Of a DNA stretch of 64,000 bases, positions 46,887 through 55,175 are shown in pieces. Below the pieces are notes generated by a model. The model saw nothing but the letters and a program-made list of their open reading frames with translations, searched no databases and was not told the DNA's origin. Origin of the DNA: Cellulomonas wangleii (lineage in GTDB: Bacteria; Actinomycetota; Actinomycetes; Actinomycetales; Cellulomonadaceae); NCBI RefSeq assembly GCF_018388445.1, contig NZ_CP074405.1, positions 620,001-684,000 of the forward strand. The letters are read 5' to 3'. Position 1 is the stretch's first letter. Each line of letters begins with the position of its first letter. The position numbers and the translations under genes were made by a program.

Positions 46887-47863
46887 GCACCACCCACCCC
46901 GCGCTGGTGCGCGACCGCGACGGCCTCGCCGCGGCGCTGGCCGCGCAGGACGCCGCCACGCTGCCGCGGCCCGAGTCGGACACCGGCCGGCGCCGCTACC
47001 GGCGCGCCGTGGTCATGACCATGGGGGCGCTGCACGAGGGGCACCTGGCGCTCGTCGAGCACGCCCGCTCGCTGGCGGAGGTCGTCGTGGTGACGATCTT
47101 CGTCAACCCGCTGCAGTTCGGCCCCACGGAGGACCTGGCCCGGTACCCGCGCGACCTGGAGCGGGACCTGCGGCTGCTGTCGGGCCCCGGTCTGCTGCGC
47201 CCGCAGGACGTGGTGTTCGCCCCGACGGTCGACGTCGTCTACCCGGACGGGGACCCGACGGTCCGCGTGACCGCGGGTCGTGTCGGCGACGTCCTCGAGG
47301 GCGCCTCGCGTCCCGGCCACCTCGACGGTGTGCTCACGGTGGTGCTCAAGCTGATGCACCTGACGCAGCCGGACGTGGCCGTGTTCGGCCAGAAGGACGC
47401 GCAGCAGGTGGTCGCGGTGCGGCGGATGGTCGAGGACCTCGACGTGCCGGTCGTCGTCGCCGTGCACCCGACGGTGCGCGAGCCCGACGGTCTGGCCCGC
47501 TCGAGCCGCAACGCGTACCTGACGGCCGACGAGCGCGAGCGTGCCCTGGGCCTGTCGGCGGCGCTGTCCGCCGGGCGTCGCGCCGCGGACGGCGGGCAGG
47601 GCGCGGACGAGGTCGTCGCGGCTGCTCGTGCCGTGCTCGACGAGCGGTTGTCCGACGACGACGCGGTGGACTACGTGGCGCTCGTCGACGCTGGGACCTT
47701 CGCGCCGGCCGACGCCCGCACCGACGAGGCGCTGCTGCTGCTGGCCGCGCGGGTGGGGAGCACGCGGCTGATCGACAACGCCCCGCTGACGCTGCGCACC
47801 GGCCTGGCCGGCGCGGGCCGGGGCTCCGACGCGACGGGCCGCACGACCGGGGGTGCCGCGTGA
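46883..47863 (+). CDS. panC: Pantothenate synthetase
   Basis: Condenses pantoate with beta-alanine using ATP. Signatures are [18 protein letters not shown] (HxGH nucleotidyl-transferase motif), [24 protein letters not shown] and SSRNAYL (the KMSKS-like loop). 326 residues; the C-terminal 20 residues are a Gly/Thr-rich tail. The ATG is preceded by GGAGG and overlaps the DUF2520 stop; its own stop overlaps panD, so pantoate activation and beta-alanine supply are translationally coupled. Confidence 0.96.
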   Translation: MSTTHPALVRDRDGLAAALAAQDAATLPRPESDTGRRRYRRAVVMTMGALHEGHLALVEHARSLAEVVVVTIFVNPLQFGPTEDLARYPRDLERDLRLLSGPGLLRPQDVVFAPTVDVVYPDGDPTVRVTAGRVGDVLEGASRPGHLDGVLTVVLKLMHLTQPDVAVFGQKDAQQVVAVRRMVEDLDVPVVVAVHPTVREPDGLARSSRNAYLTADERERALGLSAALSAGRRAADGGQGADEVVAAARAVLDERLSDDDAVDYVALVDAGTFAPADARTDEALLLLAARVGSTRLIDNAPLTLRTGLAGAGRGSDATGRTTGGAA

Positions 47864-48330
47864 CCACGCTGCAGCGCACGATGATGACCGGCAAGGTGCA
47901 CCGCGCCACGGTCACGGCCGCCGACCTGCACTACGTCGGCTCCATCACGATCGACGCGGACCTGCTCGCGGCGGCGGACGTCCTGCCCGGTCAGCAGGTC
48001 GACGTCGTCGACGTGACCAACGGCGCGCGCCTGACCACCTACGCGATCGCGGGCGAGCCCGGCGGTGGGCAGGTGTGCGTCAACGGCGCCGCCGCCCACC
48101 TGGTCCACCCGGGTGACGTCGTCATCGTCATCGCCTACGGCACGATGTCCGACGCGGAGGCGCGCACGTACACCCCGCACGTCGTGCTCGTCGACGCGGA
48201 CAACCGCATCGTCGACACGGGCGACGACCCGGGCCAGGTGCCGGAGGAGTGGACGGCGCGGACGGGCCTCGTCGCGTCGGGCCTGCCGCTGGCGCGCGGC
48301 CGGGAGGCGGTCGACGGCGCGGTGGGCTGA
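47860..48330 (+). CDS. panD: Aspartate 1-decarboxylase proenzyme
   Basis: Pyruvoyl enzyme that makes beta-alanine from aspartate for PanC. The self-cleavage site is Gly27-Ser28 (YVGSITID), and [16 protein letters not shown] is the family core. 156 residues, about 25 longer than typical at the C-terminus ([13 protein letters not shown] tail). GTG overlaps the panC stop by 4 bases. The nadB gene follows after 24 bases with its own -10 hexamer. Confidence 0.95.
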   Translation: MTTLQRTMMTGKVHRATVTAADLHYVGSITIDADLLAAADVLPGQQVDVVDVTNGARLTTYAIAGEPGGGQVCVNGAAAHLVHPGDVVIVIAYGTMSDAEARTYTPHVVLVDADNRIVDTGDDPGQVPEEWTARTGLVASGLPLARGREAVDGAVG

Positions 48331-48341
48331 CCCTGCCGCGC

Positions 48342-48347
48342 TAGTGT
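48342..48347 (+). promoter_or_regulatory. -10 hexamer of a leaderless promoter (nadB)
   Basis: TAGTGT ends 7 bases before GTG 48355. Confidence 0.6.
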
Positions 48348-48354
48348 CCGCTGC

Positions 48355-50073
48355 GTGCCCGTGCTGCCCGACCTGCCGTCCGTCCGCCTCGCCACGCGTC
48401 TCGCGGCGCCGGACCCGGGCTGGACCGTCCAGGCGGACGCGGTCGTGGTGGGCTCCGGGATCGCGGGCCTGACGGCGGCGCTCGAGCTGCGCTCGCGGGT
48501 GGGCCGGGTGCTGCTGGTCACCAAGGGGCTGCTGTCGTCCGGGTCGACGGTGTGGGCGCAGGGCGGGGTCGCCGCGGCGCTCCACCCGGAGGACTCCCCG
48601 GCGGCGCACCTGCAGGACACGCTCGTCGCGGGCGTCGGGCTGTGCGACCCGCGCGCGGTCGAGACGCTGGTCACCGAGGGGCCCCGCCGGGTGCGCGAGC
48701 TGGTGGCCAGGGGCGCGGTGTTCGACACCACGCCGGACGGTGCGATCAGCCTGACGCGCGAGGGCGGGCACCTGACGGACCGCATCGCGCACGCGGGCGG
48801 CGACGCGACGGGTGCCGAGATCTCCCGTGCCCTGGTGGCGCAGATCGAGGCCGTGCGCGACGACCCGGGCATCGAGGTCATCGAGCACGCCCTGGTGCTG
48901 GACGTGCTGACCGGTGCGCCGGGCCCCGACGGCGCGCCCGGCGCGGTCGCCGGGGTGACGCTGCACGTCATCGGCGAGGGCTCGCGCGACGGGGTCGGTG
49001 CGGCGCTCGCGCCCGCGGTGGTGCTCGCCACCGGCGGGATCGGGCAGGTGTACCGCTCGTCGACCAACCCGGCGCAGGCGACGGGCGACGGCATCGCCGC
49101 GGCCCTGCGCGCCGGCGCCGTGCTGGGGGACCTCGAGTTCGTGCAGTTCCACCCGACGGTGCTGTGGCTGGGCGCGGGTGTGAAGGGCCAGCTGACCCTG
49201 GTCAGCGAGGCCGTGCGGGGCGAGGGGGCCCTGCTGCTGGACACCGACGGCGTGCGGTTCATGCCCGACGTGCACCCGCTGGCCGAGCTCGCGCCGCGGG
49301 ACGTCGTCGCGCACGCCATCGTGCGGCGGCTGGCGGCGACGGGCTCGGACCACGTGTGGCTCGACGCGCGGCACCTGGGGGCGGACTTCCTGCGTCGGCG
49401 GTTCCCGACGATCCACGAGCGCCTGGCGGAGCACGGCATCGACCCGGCCACCGACCTGGTGCCGGTGGCGCCGGCGCAGCACTACCACTCGGGCGGCGTG
49501 GTCACGGACCTCGACGGGCGGTCGTCGCTGACCGGCCTGTACGCGGTGGGGGAGGTGGCGTGCACGGGCGTGCACGGCGCCAACCGGCTGGCGTCGAACT
49601 CGCTGCTGGAGGGCCTGGTGTTCGCGCACCGCGCGGCGCGGGACGTCGCGGCGCGCATCGACGGCGGGTTCCTGCCGCGCGTCGAGCCGGTCCCGCGGCC
49701 GGGGGCCGAGGCGCTGGTCGCGGCGGCCTCTCGCGCGCGGGTGCAGCGCGCCGCGACCGACGGCCCGGGCGTGCTGCGCTCGGGCGAGGGGCTGCGGCGG
49801 GCGCTGGCCACGCTGGCGGCGATCCCGGCGGACGCGCACGAGCGTCGCCACGACGGCCGGCGCCTGGGCGAGCCCCAGCTCGCGGAGTGGGAGACGACGA
49901 ACGTGCACCAGGTGGCGACCGTGCTGGCGCTCGCGGCGCTGGTCCGCGAGGAGTCCCGGGGCGGGCACGCGCGGGCGGACCATCCCTCGACGGTGGACGG
50001 CTGGCGGCAGCGGCTCTGGGTGAAGTCCGTACCGGACGGAAGCGTGCAGACCGGGCGTACCCCCGTCGGATAG
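48355..50073 (+). CDS. nadB: L-aspartate oxidase
   Basis: FAD enzyme that oxidises aspartate to iminoaspartate, first step of NAD synthesis. The dinucleotide motif is VVVGSGIAGLTAAL; STVWAQGGVAAAL, the EFVQFHPT box and YHSGGVVTDLDGRSSLTGLYAVGEVACTGVHGANRLASNSLLE region (recognised at VGEVACTGVHGANRLASN) are diagnostic. 572 residues. No nadA follows here; the xylanase genes come next, and nadC lies about 9 kb further on the same strand. Confidence 0.95.
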   Translation: MPVLPDLPSVRLATRLAAPDPGWTVQADAVVVGSGIAGLTAALELRSRVGRVLLVTKGLLSSGSTVWAQGGVAAALHPEDSPAAHLQDTLVAGVGLCDPRAVETLVTEGPRRVRELVARGAVFDTTPDGAISLTREGGHLTDRIAHAGGDATGAEISRALVAQIEAVRDDPGIEVIEHALVLDVLTGAPGPDGAPGAVAGVTLHVIGEGSRDGVGAALAPAVVLATGGIGQVYRSSTNPAQATGDGIAAALRAGAVLGDLEFVQFHPTVLWLGAGVKGQLTLVSEAVRGEGALLLDTDGVRFMPDVHPLAELAPRDVVAHAIVRRLAATGSDHVWLDARHLGADFLRRRFPTIHERLAEHGIDPATDLVPVAPAQHYHSGGVVTDLDGRSSLTGLYAVGEVACTGVHGANRLASNSLLEGLVFAHRAARDVAARIDGGFLPRVEPVPRPGAEALVAAASRARVQRAATDGPGVLRSGEGLRRALATLAAIPADAHERRHDGRRLGEPQLAEWETTNVHQVATVLALAALVREESRGGHARADHPSTVDGWRQRLWVKSVPDGSVQTGRTPVG

Positions 50074-50096
50074 TCCGATGACCACGCTCCCAGGCC

Positions 50097-50105
50097 GAAA
50101 GTTTC
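50097..50105. promoter_or_regulatory. GAAAGTTTC palindrome upstream of xylanase gene 1 (candidate operator)
   Basis: A perfect 9-base palindrome around a central G, 118 bases before the ATG, within CCGAAAGTTTCC. The same word lies in the matching place before the second xylanase gene. LacI-family sugar repressors bind short palindromes of this kind. Confidence 0.6.
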
Positions 50106-50222
50106 CATCGGTGGGGCCGCATCTGAACGGGTGACCAGGTCTGTTGGCCGGCGTGCCCCGCTCCCACACTGAGCGCCTGCGCCCCATGTTCTGGGCGTGC
50201 CGCGGTTGCGCAAGGGAGCGTC

Positions 50223-53200
50223 ATGCGAAGCAGGCTGCGCCGAAAGGCGTTCGAAAGTATCGGTGTCACGGCGGCTGTCGCCGCTCTCGTCGTCGCGCCC
50301 ATGATCGGCACGTCCCTGTCCTCGGCGAGTGCCGCCGCGCCACCCGTGGTGGTCGTCTCGGCGAACTTCGACGACGGCACGTTGGGTCAGCTGCAGCAGA
50401 GCGGCAACCCGACGTTCGGCTACGTCGCGGAGGGCGCGGGGCTCGCGCTGAGCGTCTCGGGCCGCGCGAACGGGTGGGACGCGGTGTCCAGCGCCGAGGG
50501 GGTGCTCGAGGCGGGCACGGAGTACACGTTCAGCGCCCGCGTCAGGCTTCCTGCGGGCTCGGCGCCGACGGCGGCGCACTTCACCGGCTTCAACGGCGGG
50601 GCGGACGCCGACGCGGTCTACACGTGGGTGGGCGACACCCCGGTCACGGCCGACGCCTGGACGACGGTCACCGGGACGTACACGCTGCCGGCCCGCTCGG
50701 TGCCGGCGAAGTCGAAGGTCACCCTGGAGGTCGGTGGCGCGGCTCCGTGGCCGGCCTTCCTCCTCGACGACGTCGTCGTCAGTCGTGCCGCGAGCGGTCC
50801 GGCGCCGGTCGACCCGCCCGCGCCGGTCACCGTCCTGAGCTCCGACTTCGAGTCCGGGATCGCGCCCTGGGCCGGCCGCGGCGGCACCGCCGCCGCGACC
50901 ACGACGGCACGCACCGGCAACGGCGCCATGCTCGTCGCGGGCCGGACGCAGAACTGGCACGGCGCGCAGACGTCCATCAACACCCTGCTGGCCGAGGGCG
51001 GCACGTACACGTTCTCCGCCTGGGTCCGGCTCGTCGCGGGCACGGCGCCGACGACCGTCAAGATGACCGTGGCCGACAGCGCGAGCACCTACCCCACGGT
51101 GGCGCCGGCGGTCGAGGTCACCGACGCCGCCTGGGTCCTGCTCGAGGGCACGTGGCAGCGCCCGGCCGGGGTCACCGGTGACCTCTACCTCGAGGCCGCG
51201 GACGCGACCGCGAGCTTCCTCGTGGACGACATCACCATCGTGGGGCCGCCCGTCGCCGCCGCTCCCGGCGACGGCTGGGTGCCGGACCTCGAGGGCTTCG
51301 TCCTCGGCGGTGCGGTCGGCCCGACGACCACGCCCGTCGTCGCGGCGCGTCCCGCCGCCGGTGCGACGGCCACGGCCGCGCTGACCTTCGACGACGGCCC
51401 CAACGGTGCCGCGACCGGCGAGCTGCTGGACTTCCTCGCCGCGAACGACGTCGTCGCGACCTTCTGCGTCATCGGGCAGAACGTCCAGGCGCCGGGCGGC
51501 GCGGACCTGCTGCGGCGGATCGTGGCGGAGGGGCACACCCTGTGCAACCACGGCACGGGGTACGCGGACATGGGTGGGTGGAGCAAGGCGGACGTCGAGA
51601 CCGACCTCAAGGCGAACCTCGCCATCATCCGCGGCGCGCTGGGCGACCCGGACGCGCCGGTGCCGTACTTCCGTGCCCCCAACGGGTCGTGGGGCCAGAC
51701 GGCCGCGGTGGCGGTCGCGCTCGGCATGCAGCCGCTCGCGGTGACCAGCACCATCGCGGACTGGGAGACCCAGGACGTGGCCACCCTGACCGCGAACCTG
51801 CGGACGAGCATGCGGGACGGCCAGGTCGTCCTGGTGCACGACGGCGGTGGCGACCGGGCCGGCTCGGTCGCGGCCGCGAGGACCGTGATCGCCGAGCGGC
51901 TCGCCGCGGGGTGGGTGTTCACCCTGCCCACCGGTGGTGCGGACGGCTCGTGGGTCCCGTCGCGCAGCATCGACGCGGACTTCGAGGACAGCACGCTGCA
52001 GGGCTGGTCGGGCCGTGACAACGGCAGCGGCGCGCCCACGGTCGCGGTCGTCTCGCCGGGCCGTGACTCGCAGTACGCGGCACGGGTCTCGGACCGCGTG
52101 AGCCAGGGCCAGGGCCTGCAGCACACGGTCGCGGGCATCTTCGAGCCGGGCGCGACCTACGACGTCTCCGCGTGGATCAAGTTCGAGGGCACCCCGGGCG
52201 ACGTCAGCCTGAGCGCCCACGTCGAGACCGCCGGGTCGTCGTCGTACCCGAACCTGGTCGCGTTCCCGGGCATGTCGACCGACTGGGTCGAGGTCACCGG
52301 CACGTTCACGATGCCGAGCTACACGACGGCGGCCGAGGTGTACTTCGAGACCGCGTGGGCCGGTGGTGCCGCGGGCAACACCTCCACGTTCCTGCTCGAC
52401 GACCTCCGGTTCACCCAGCGTCCCGACCCGGTCGTCCAGGACCTGCCGTCGCTGCAGGGCGCGATCGACGTGCCGTTCGGCGTGGCCGGCGACTCGCGGG
52501 AGACCTTCCGGTCCGCCGCGCAGCTGCTGACCCGGCACTTCTCGCAGGTCACGGCCGAGAACTCGATGAAGCCGGAGGCGTGGTACGTGGGGCGGGAGTT
52601 CGTCCCCAGCGCCGACGCCGACGCCCTCATGGACTTCGCCGCGGCGCAGGACCTGCGGGTCTACGGGCACGTGCTGGTCTGGCACGCGCAGACGCCGGCC
52701 TGGTTCTTCCAGGACGACGCCGGCAAACCGCTGCCCGTGAACGCGGCGAGCGCGGAGATCGTGCGCGAGAACATGCGCACGCACATCGACGCGATCGCGA
52801 AGCACATGGCGACGAGGTACGGGAAGTTCGGCTCGTCGACCAACCCGCTCGTCGCGTGGGACGTCGCCAACGAGGTCGTCTCCGACGACGCCGCGGCGTC
52901 GTCGGGCGGGCTGCGGACGTCGAGCTGGTACACGTACCTGGGCGAGGGCTTCCTCGACGACGCGTTCCGGTTCGCCGACGAGGCCTTCAACGGCACCTAC
53001 GCCGCACCCGGCACGTCACGCCCCGTCACGCTGTTCATCAACGACTACAACAGCGAGCTGCCGGGCAAGCAGGACCGCTACCACGACCTGGTCGAGCGCC
53101 TGGTCGACCGGGGTGTCCCGATCGACGGCGTGGGTCACCAGTTCCACGTCTCGCTGTCCCTGCCGGTGACGGCCCTCGGCGACACGCTCGAGCGGTTCTC

Positions 53201-54947
53201 CGACCTGGGGCTGCAGCAGGCGGTCACGGAGCTCGACGTCACGACCGGGACCCCGCTGACCGAGGCCCTGCTCGTCGAGCAGGGCTACTACTACCGCGAC
53301 GCGTTCCGCGCGTTCCGGCGGTACGCGGACCAGCTGTTCTCGGTCACGGTGTGGGGCCTGTACGACACGCGCTCGTGGCGCTACAGCAGCGGTGCGCCGC
53401 TGGTGTTCGACGAGGGCATGCAGGCCAAGCCCGCGTACCACGGGATCATGGACGGCCGTCTGCCGGCCCGGATCCGCAGCGGCACCGTGTTCGCCGGTGA
53501 CGTGGCCCTGGACGCCGGCGCGACGTCGCACGTCATGTGGTCGCAGCTGCCCCTGCACGACGTCGACGGCGCGGCCCGCTTCCAGGCCCGCTGGGCGCCC
53601 GACCACCTGACCGTGCACGTGCGGGTCCAGGACCGGTTCGACGCGCTCGAGCTGCAGGTCGGCGGGACGACCTACGGGTTCTCCCGCACGGGCACCGGCG
53701 ACGTGCCGGGCGTCGTGACCGCGACGGCCGACGGCTGGACCGCCGTGGTCCGGGTCCCGGTCGCGGGGACCGAGGGCGGCACGGTCGACTTCGACCTGCG
53801 GGTCGTCGACGGGTCCGACGTCGTCGGGTGGAACACCCCGGGCGTGCTGGGCGTGCTGTCGCTGGTCGAGCCGCTGTCGACGGTCGAGGTCGTGGAGGCT
53901 GCTGCGGCGCCGGTGGTCGACGGTGACGTGGACGACGTCTGGGCCTCGGCGACGAGCGTCTCGACGGGCACGCAGGTCGAGGGCACGCCGGGGGCCACGG
54001 CCACCGTCCGGACCCTGTGGCGGGGCTCGACGCTCTACGTCCTGGCCGACGTGGTCGACGCGACGCCCGACACGTCGTCGAGCAACCCGTACGAGCGGGA
54101 CTCGGTCGAGATCTTCCTCGACGCGGGCAACGTCAAGAACGCCTCGTACCGGTACGACGACATGCAGGTGCGCATCGACGCGGACGGCGACGTCACGTTC
54201 GGCACCGGCGACGAGCCCTTCCAGGCGGCGCGCGTGGTGTCCGAGGTCGCGGAGACGGCGACGGGGTACCGCGTCGAGGCGGCCGTGGGCCTGCTCGACC
54301 AGTACAGCGGTCCCGGGACGTTCCACGGCCTGGACCTCCAGGTCAACGACGGGTCGGGCGGTCGACGCACCTCGGTGCGCACGTGGGCCGACCCGACGGG
54401 CCGGGCGCACCTGACGCCGCAGCGGTGGGGCGTCGCGCAGCTGGTGGGCGCGGCCACGCCGCCGGTCCAGGACGGTCCGGCGCTGGAGCTGTCCCTGCCG
54501 GCGGTCACGGCGGGCGGCACGGTGACGGTGGACCTGGCCGGGTTCCCCGCCGGTGACACGGTGACGGTCGCGCTCGACGCGGGCACCACGGTGCTCGGCT
54601 CGGTCGTGGTCGGCCGGGACGGCAGCGCGTCCCTCACGGTCACGGTCCCGCGGACGACGGCGGCGGGGACCTACCGTCTCGTGGCGAGCGTGGGGTCGGT
54701 CGTGCTGGCGGAGGGGGTCCTGACGGTCCTCGCGGCACCGACCGACGGTGCGGTGCCCGTGACCCCCGGGGCTGCGGTGCCCGGGACCCCGGCGACACGC
54801 CCCGCGGGCGGCACCCTGGCGACCACCGGGACCGGGCTGGGCCTCGGCCTGATGGGTCTGCTCGCCGTGGCGACCGGTTCGGTGCTGCTCGTGGTGCGGC
54901 GCCGCGACCGGCTCGGGCGGGAGGTCGCGCGCCCCACGCGCGGCTGA
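50223..54947 (+). CDS. Multimodular secreted, cell-wall-anchored GH10 xylanase with CE4 deacetylase domain
   Basis: A 1574-residue enzyme. Modules in order: signal peptide (1-39); two CBM4/9/22-type beta-sandwich modules (44-190, 204-340); CE4 polysaccharide deacetylase (383-568, motif LTFDDGP at 387); a third CBM of the same type (584-731); GH10 xylanase (739-1079) with acid/base Glu884 (WDVANEV) and nucleophile Glu1003 (TELDVTT). Then follow a CBM9-like region (1083-1228, degenerate), a CBM9 (1230-1411), an Ig-like module (1420-1507) and LATTG (1532-1536) followed by a membrane helix and RRR tail. It should cut xylan and remove acetyl groups at the cell surface. AAGGGAG precedes the ATG. 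It is absent from the usual nadB-nadC neighbourhood in relatives (recalled). Confidence 0.92.
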   Translation: MRSRLRRKAFESIGVTAAVAALVVAPMIGTSLSSASAAAPPVVVVSANFDDGTLGQLQQSGNPTFGYVAEGAGLALSVSGRANGWDAVSSAEGVLEAGTEYTFSARVRLPAGSAPTAAHFTGFNGGADADAVYTWVGDTPVTADAWTTVTGTYTLPARSVPAKSKVTLEVGGAAPWPAFLLDDVVVSRAASGPAPVDPPAPVTVLSSDFESGIAPWAGRGGTAAATTTARTGNGAMLVAGRTQNWHGAQTSINTLLAEGGTYTFSAWVRLVAGTAPTTVKMTVADSASTYPTVAPAVEVTDAAWVLLEGTWQRPAGVTGDLYLEAADATASFLVDDITIVGPPVAAAPGDGWVPDLEGFVLGGAVGPTTTPVVAARPAAGATATAALTFDDGPNGAATGELLDFLAANDVVATFCVIGQNVQAPGGADLLRRIVAEGHTLCNHGTGYADMGGWSKADVETDLKANLAIIRGALGDPDAPVPYFRAPNGSWGQTAAVAVALGMQPLAVTSTIADWETQDVATLTANLRTSMRDGQVVLVHDGGGDRAGSVAAARTVIAERLAAGWVFTLPTGGADGSWVPSRSIDADFEDSTLQGWSGRDNGSGAPTVAVVSPGRDSQYAARVSDRVSQGQGLQHTVAGIFEPGATYDVSAWIKFEGTPGDVSLSAHVETAGSSSYPNLVAFPGMSTDWVEVTGTFTMPSYTTAAEVYFETAWAGGAAGNTSTFLLDDLRFTQRPDPVVQDLPSLQGAIDVPFGVAGDSRETFRSAAQLLTRHFSQVTAENSMKPEAWYVGREFVPSADADALMDFAAAQDLRVYGHVLVWHAQTPAWFFQDDAGKPLPVNAASAEIVRENMRTHIDAIAKHMATRYGKFGSSTNPLVAWDVANEVVSDDAAASSGGLRTSSWYTYLGEGFLDDAFRFADEAFNGTYAAPGTSRPVTLFINDYNSELPGKQDRYHDLVERLVDRGVPIDGVGHQFHVSLSLPVTALGDTLERFSDLGLQQAVTELDVTTGTPLTEALLVEQGYYYRDAFRAFRRYADQLFSVTVWGLYDTRSWRYSSGAPLVFDEGMQAKPAYHGIMDGRLPARIRSGTVFAGDVALDAGATSHVMWSQLPLHDVDGAARFQARWAPDHLTVHVRVQDRFDALELQVGGTTYGFSRTGTGDVPGVVTATADGWTAVVRVPVAGTEGGTVDFDLRVVDGSDVVGWNTPGVLGVLSLVEPLSTVEVVEAAAAPVVDGDVDDVWASATSVSTGTQVEGTPGATATVRTLWRGSTLYVLADVVDATPDTSSSNPYERDSVEIFLDAGNVKNASYRYDDMQVRIDADGDVTFGTGDEPFQAARVVSEVAETATGYRVEAAVGLLDQYSGPGTFHGLDLQVNDGSGGRRTSVRTWADPTGRAHLTPQRWGVAQLVGAATPPVQDGPALELSLPAVTAGGTVTVDLAGFPAGDTVTVALDAGTTVLGSVVVGRDGSASLTVTVPRTTAAGTYRLVASVGSVVLAEGVLTVLAAPTDGAVPVTPGAAVPGTPATRPAGGTLATTGTGLGLGLMGLLAVATGSVLLVVRRRDRLGREVARPTRG
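50252..50262. promoter_or_regulatory. Intragenic CGAAAGTATCG element in xylanase gene 1
   Basis: It differs from the upstream palindrome by one base in the core and lies in codons 10-14 (E-S-I-G), which use GAA and AGT instead of the GAG/TCG normal here. The distance to the upstream palindrome is 155 bases. A second operator is proposed. Confidence 0.45.
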
Positions 54948-54964
54948 CGGACCCGGCTGGGCGG

Positions 54965-55004
54965 AGCCCCGCCACCCGACCCTCGAGGGCCGGGTGGCGG
55001 GGCT
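54965..55004 (+). terminator. Strong hairpin terminator after xylanase gene 1
   Basis: A perfect 14-bp stem (54965-54978 with 54991-55004) and 12-base loop, starting 18 bases after the stop codon. Confidence 0.8.
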
Positions 55005-55052
55005 TCGTCGTGCCCGGACCCGGTGCGCCTCACTCGAAGGGGCGACGCGGTG

Positions 55053-55061
55053 GAAAGTTTC
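55053..55061. promoter_or_regulatory. GAAAGTTTC palindrome upstream of xylanase gene 2 (candidate operator)
   Basis: The same 9-base palindrome as at 50097, here in GGAAAGTTTCGG and 115 bases before the following ATG, after the terminator of gene 1. The two genes therefore appear separately transcribed but co-regulated. Confidence 0.6.
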
Positions 55062-55175
55062 GGTCTCGATTCTGCAACCATCTGCCGCCCGATTCCGCCG
55101 AAGGCTGGTCGTCTGACCAGTTTGCCGCGTACGGTGGCTAGGCCATACCAGACTTCTGCGCGCAAGGGAGCGTCA

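Noticed and set aside
50106..50222. A sigma-A promoter for xylanase gene 1 (TTGGCC with CACACT)
   Set aside because: The spacing is 15 bases, both hexamers are poor, and the equivalent region of gene 2 has no matching pair.
54948..55175. Read-through operon of the two xylanase genes
   Set aside because: A perfect 14-bp terminator hairpin and a new palindrome plus leader separate them, so independent transcription is more likely.
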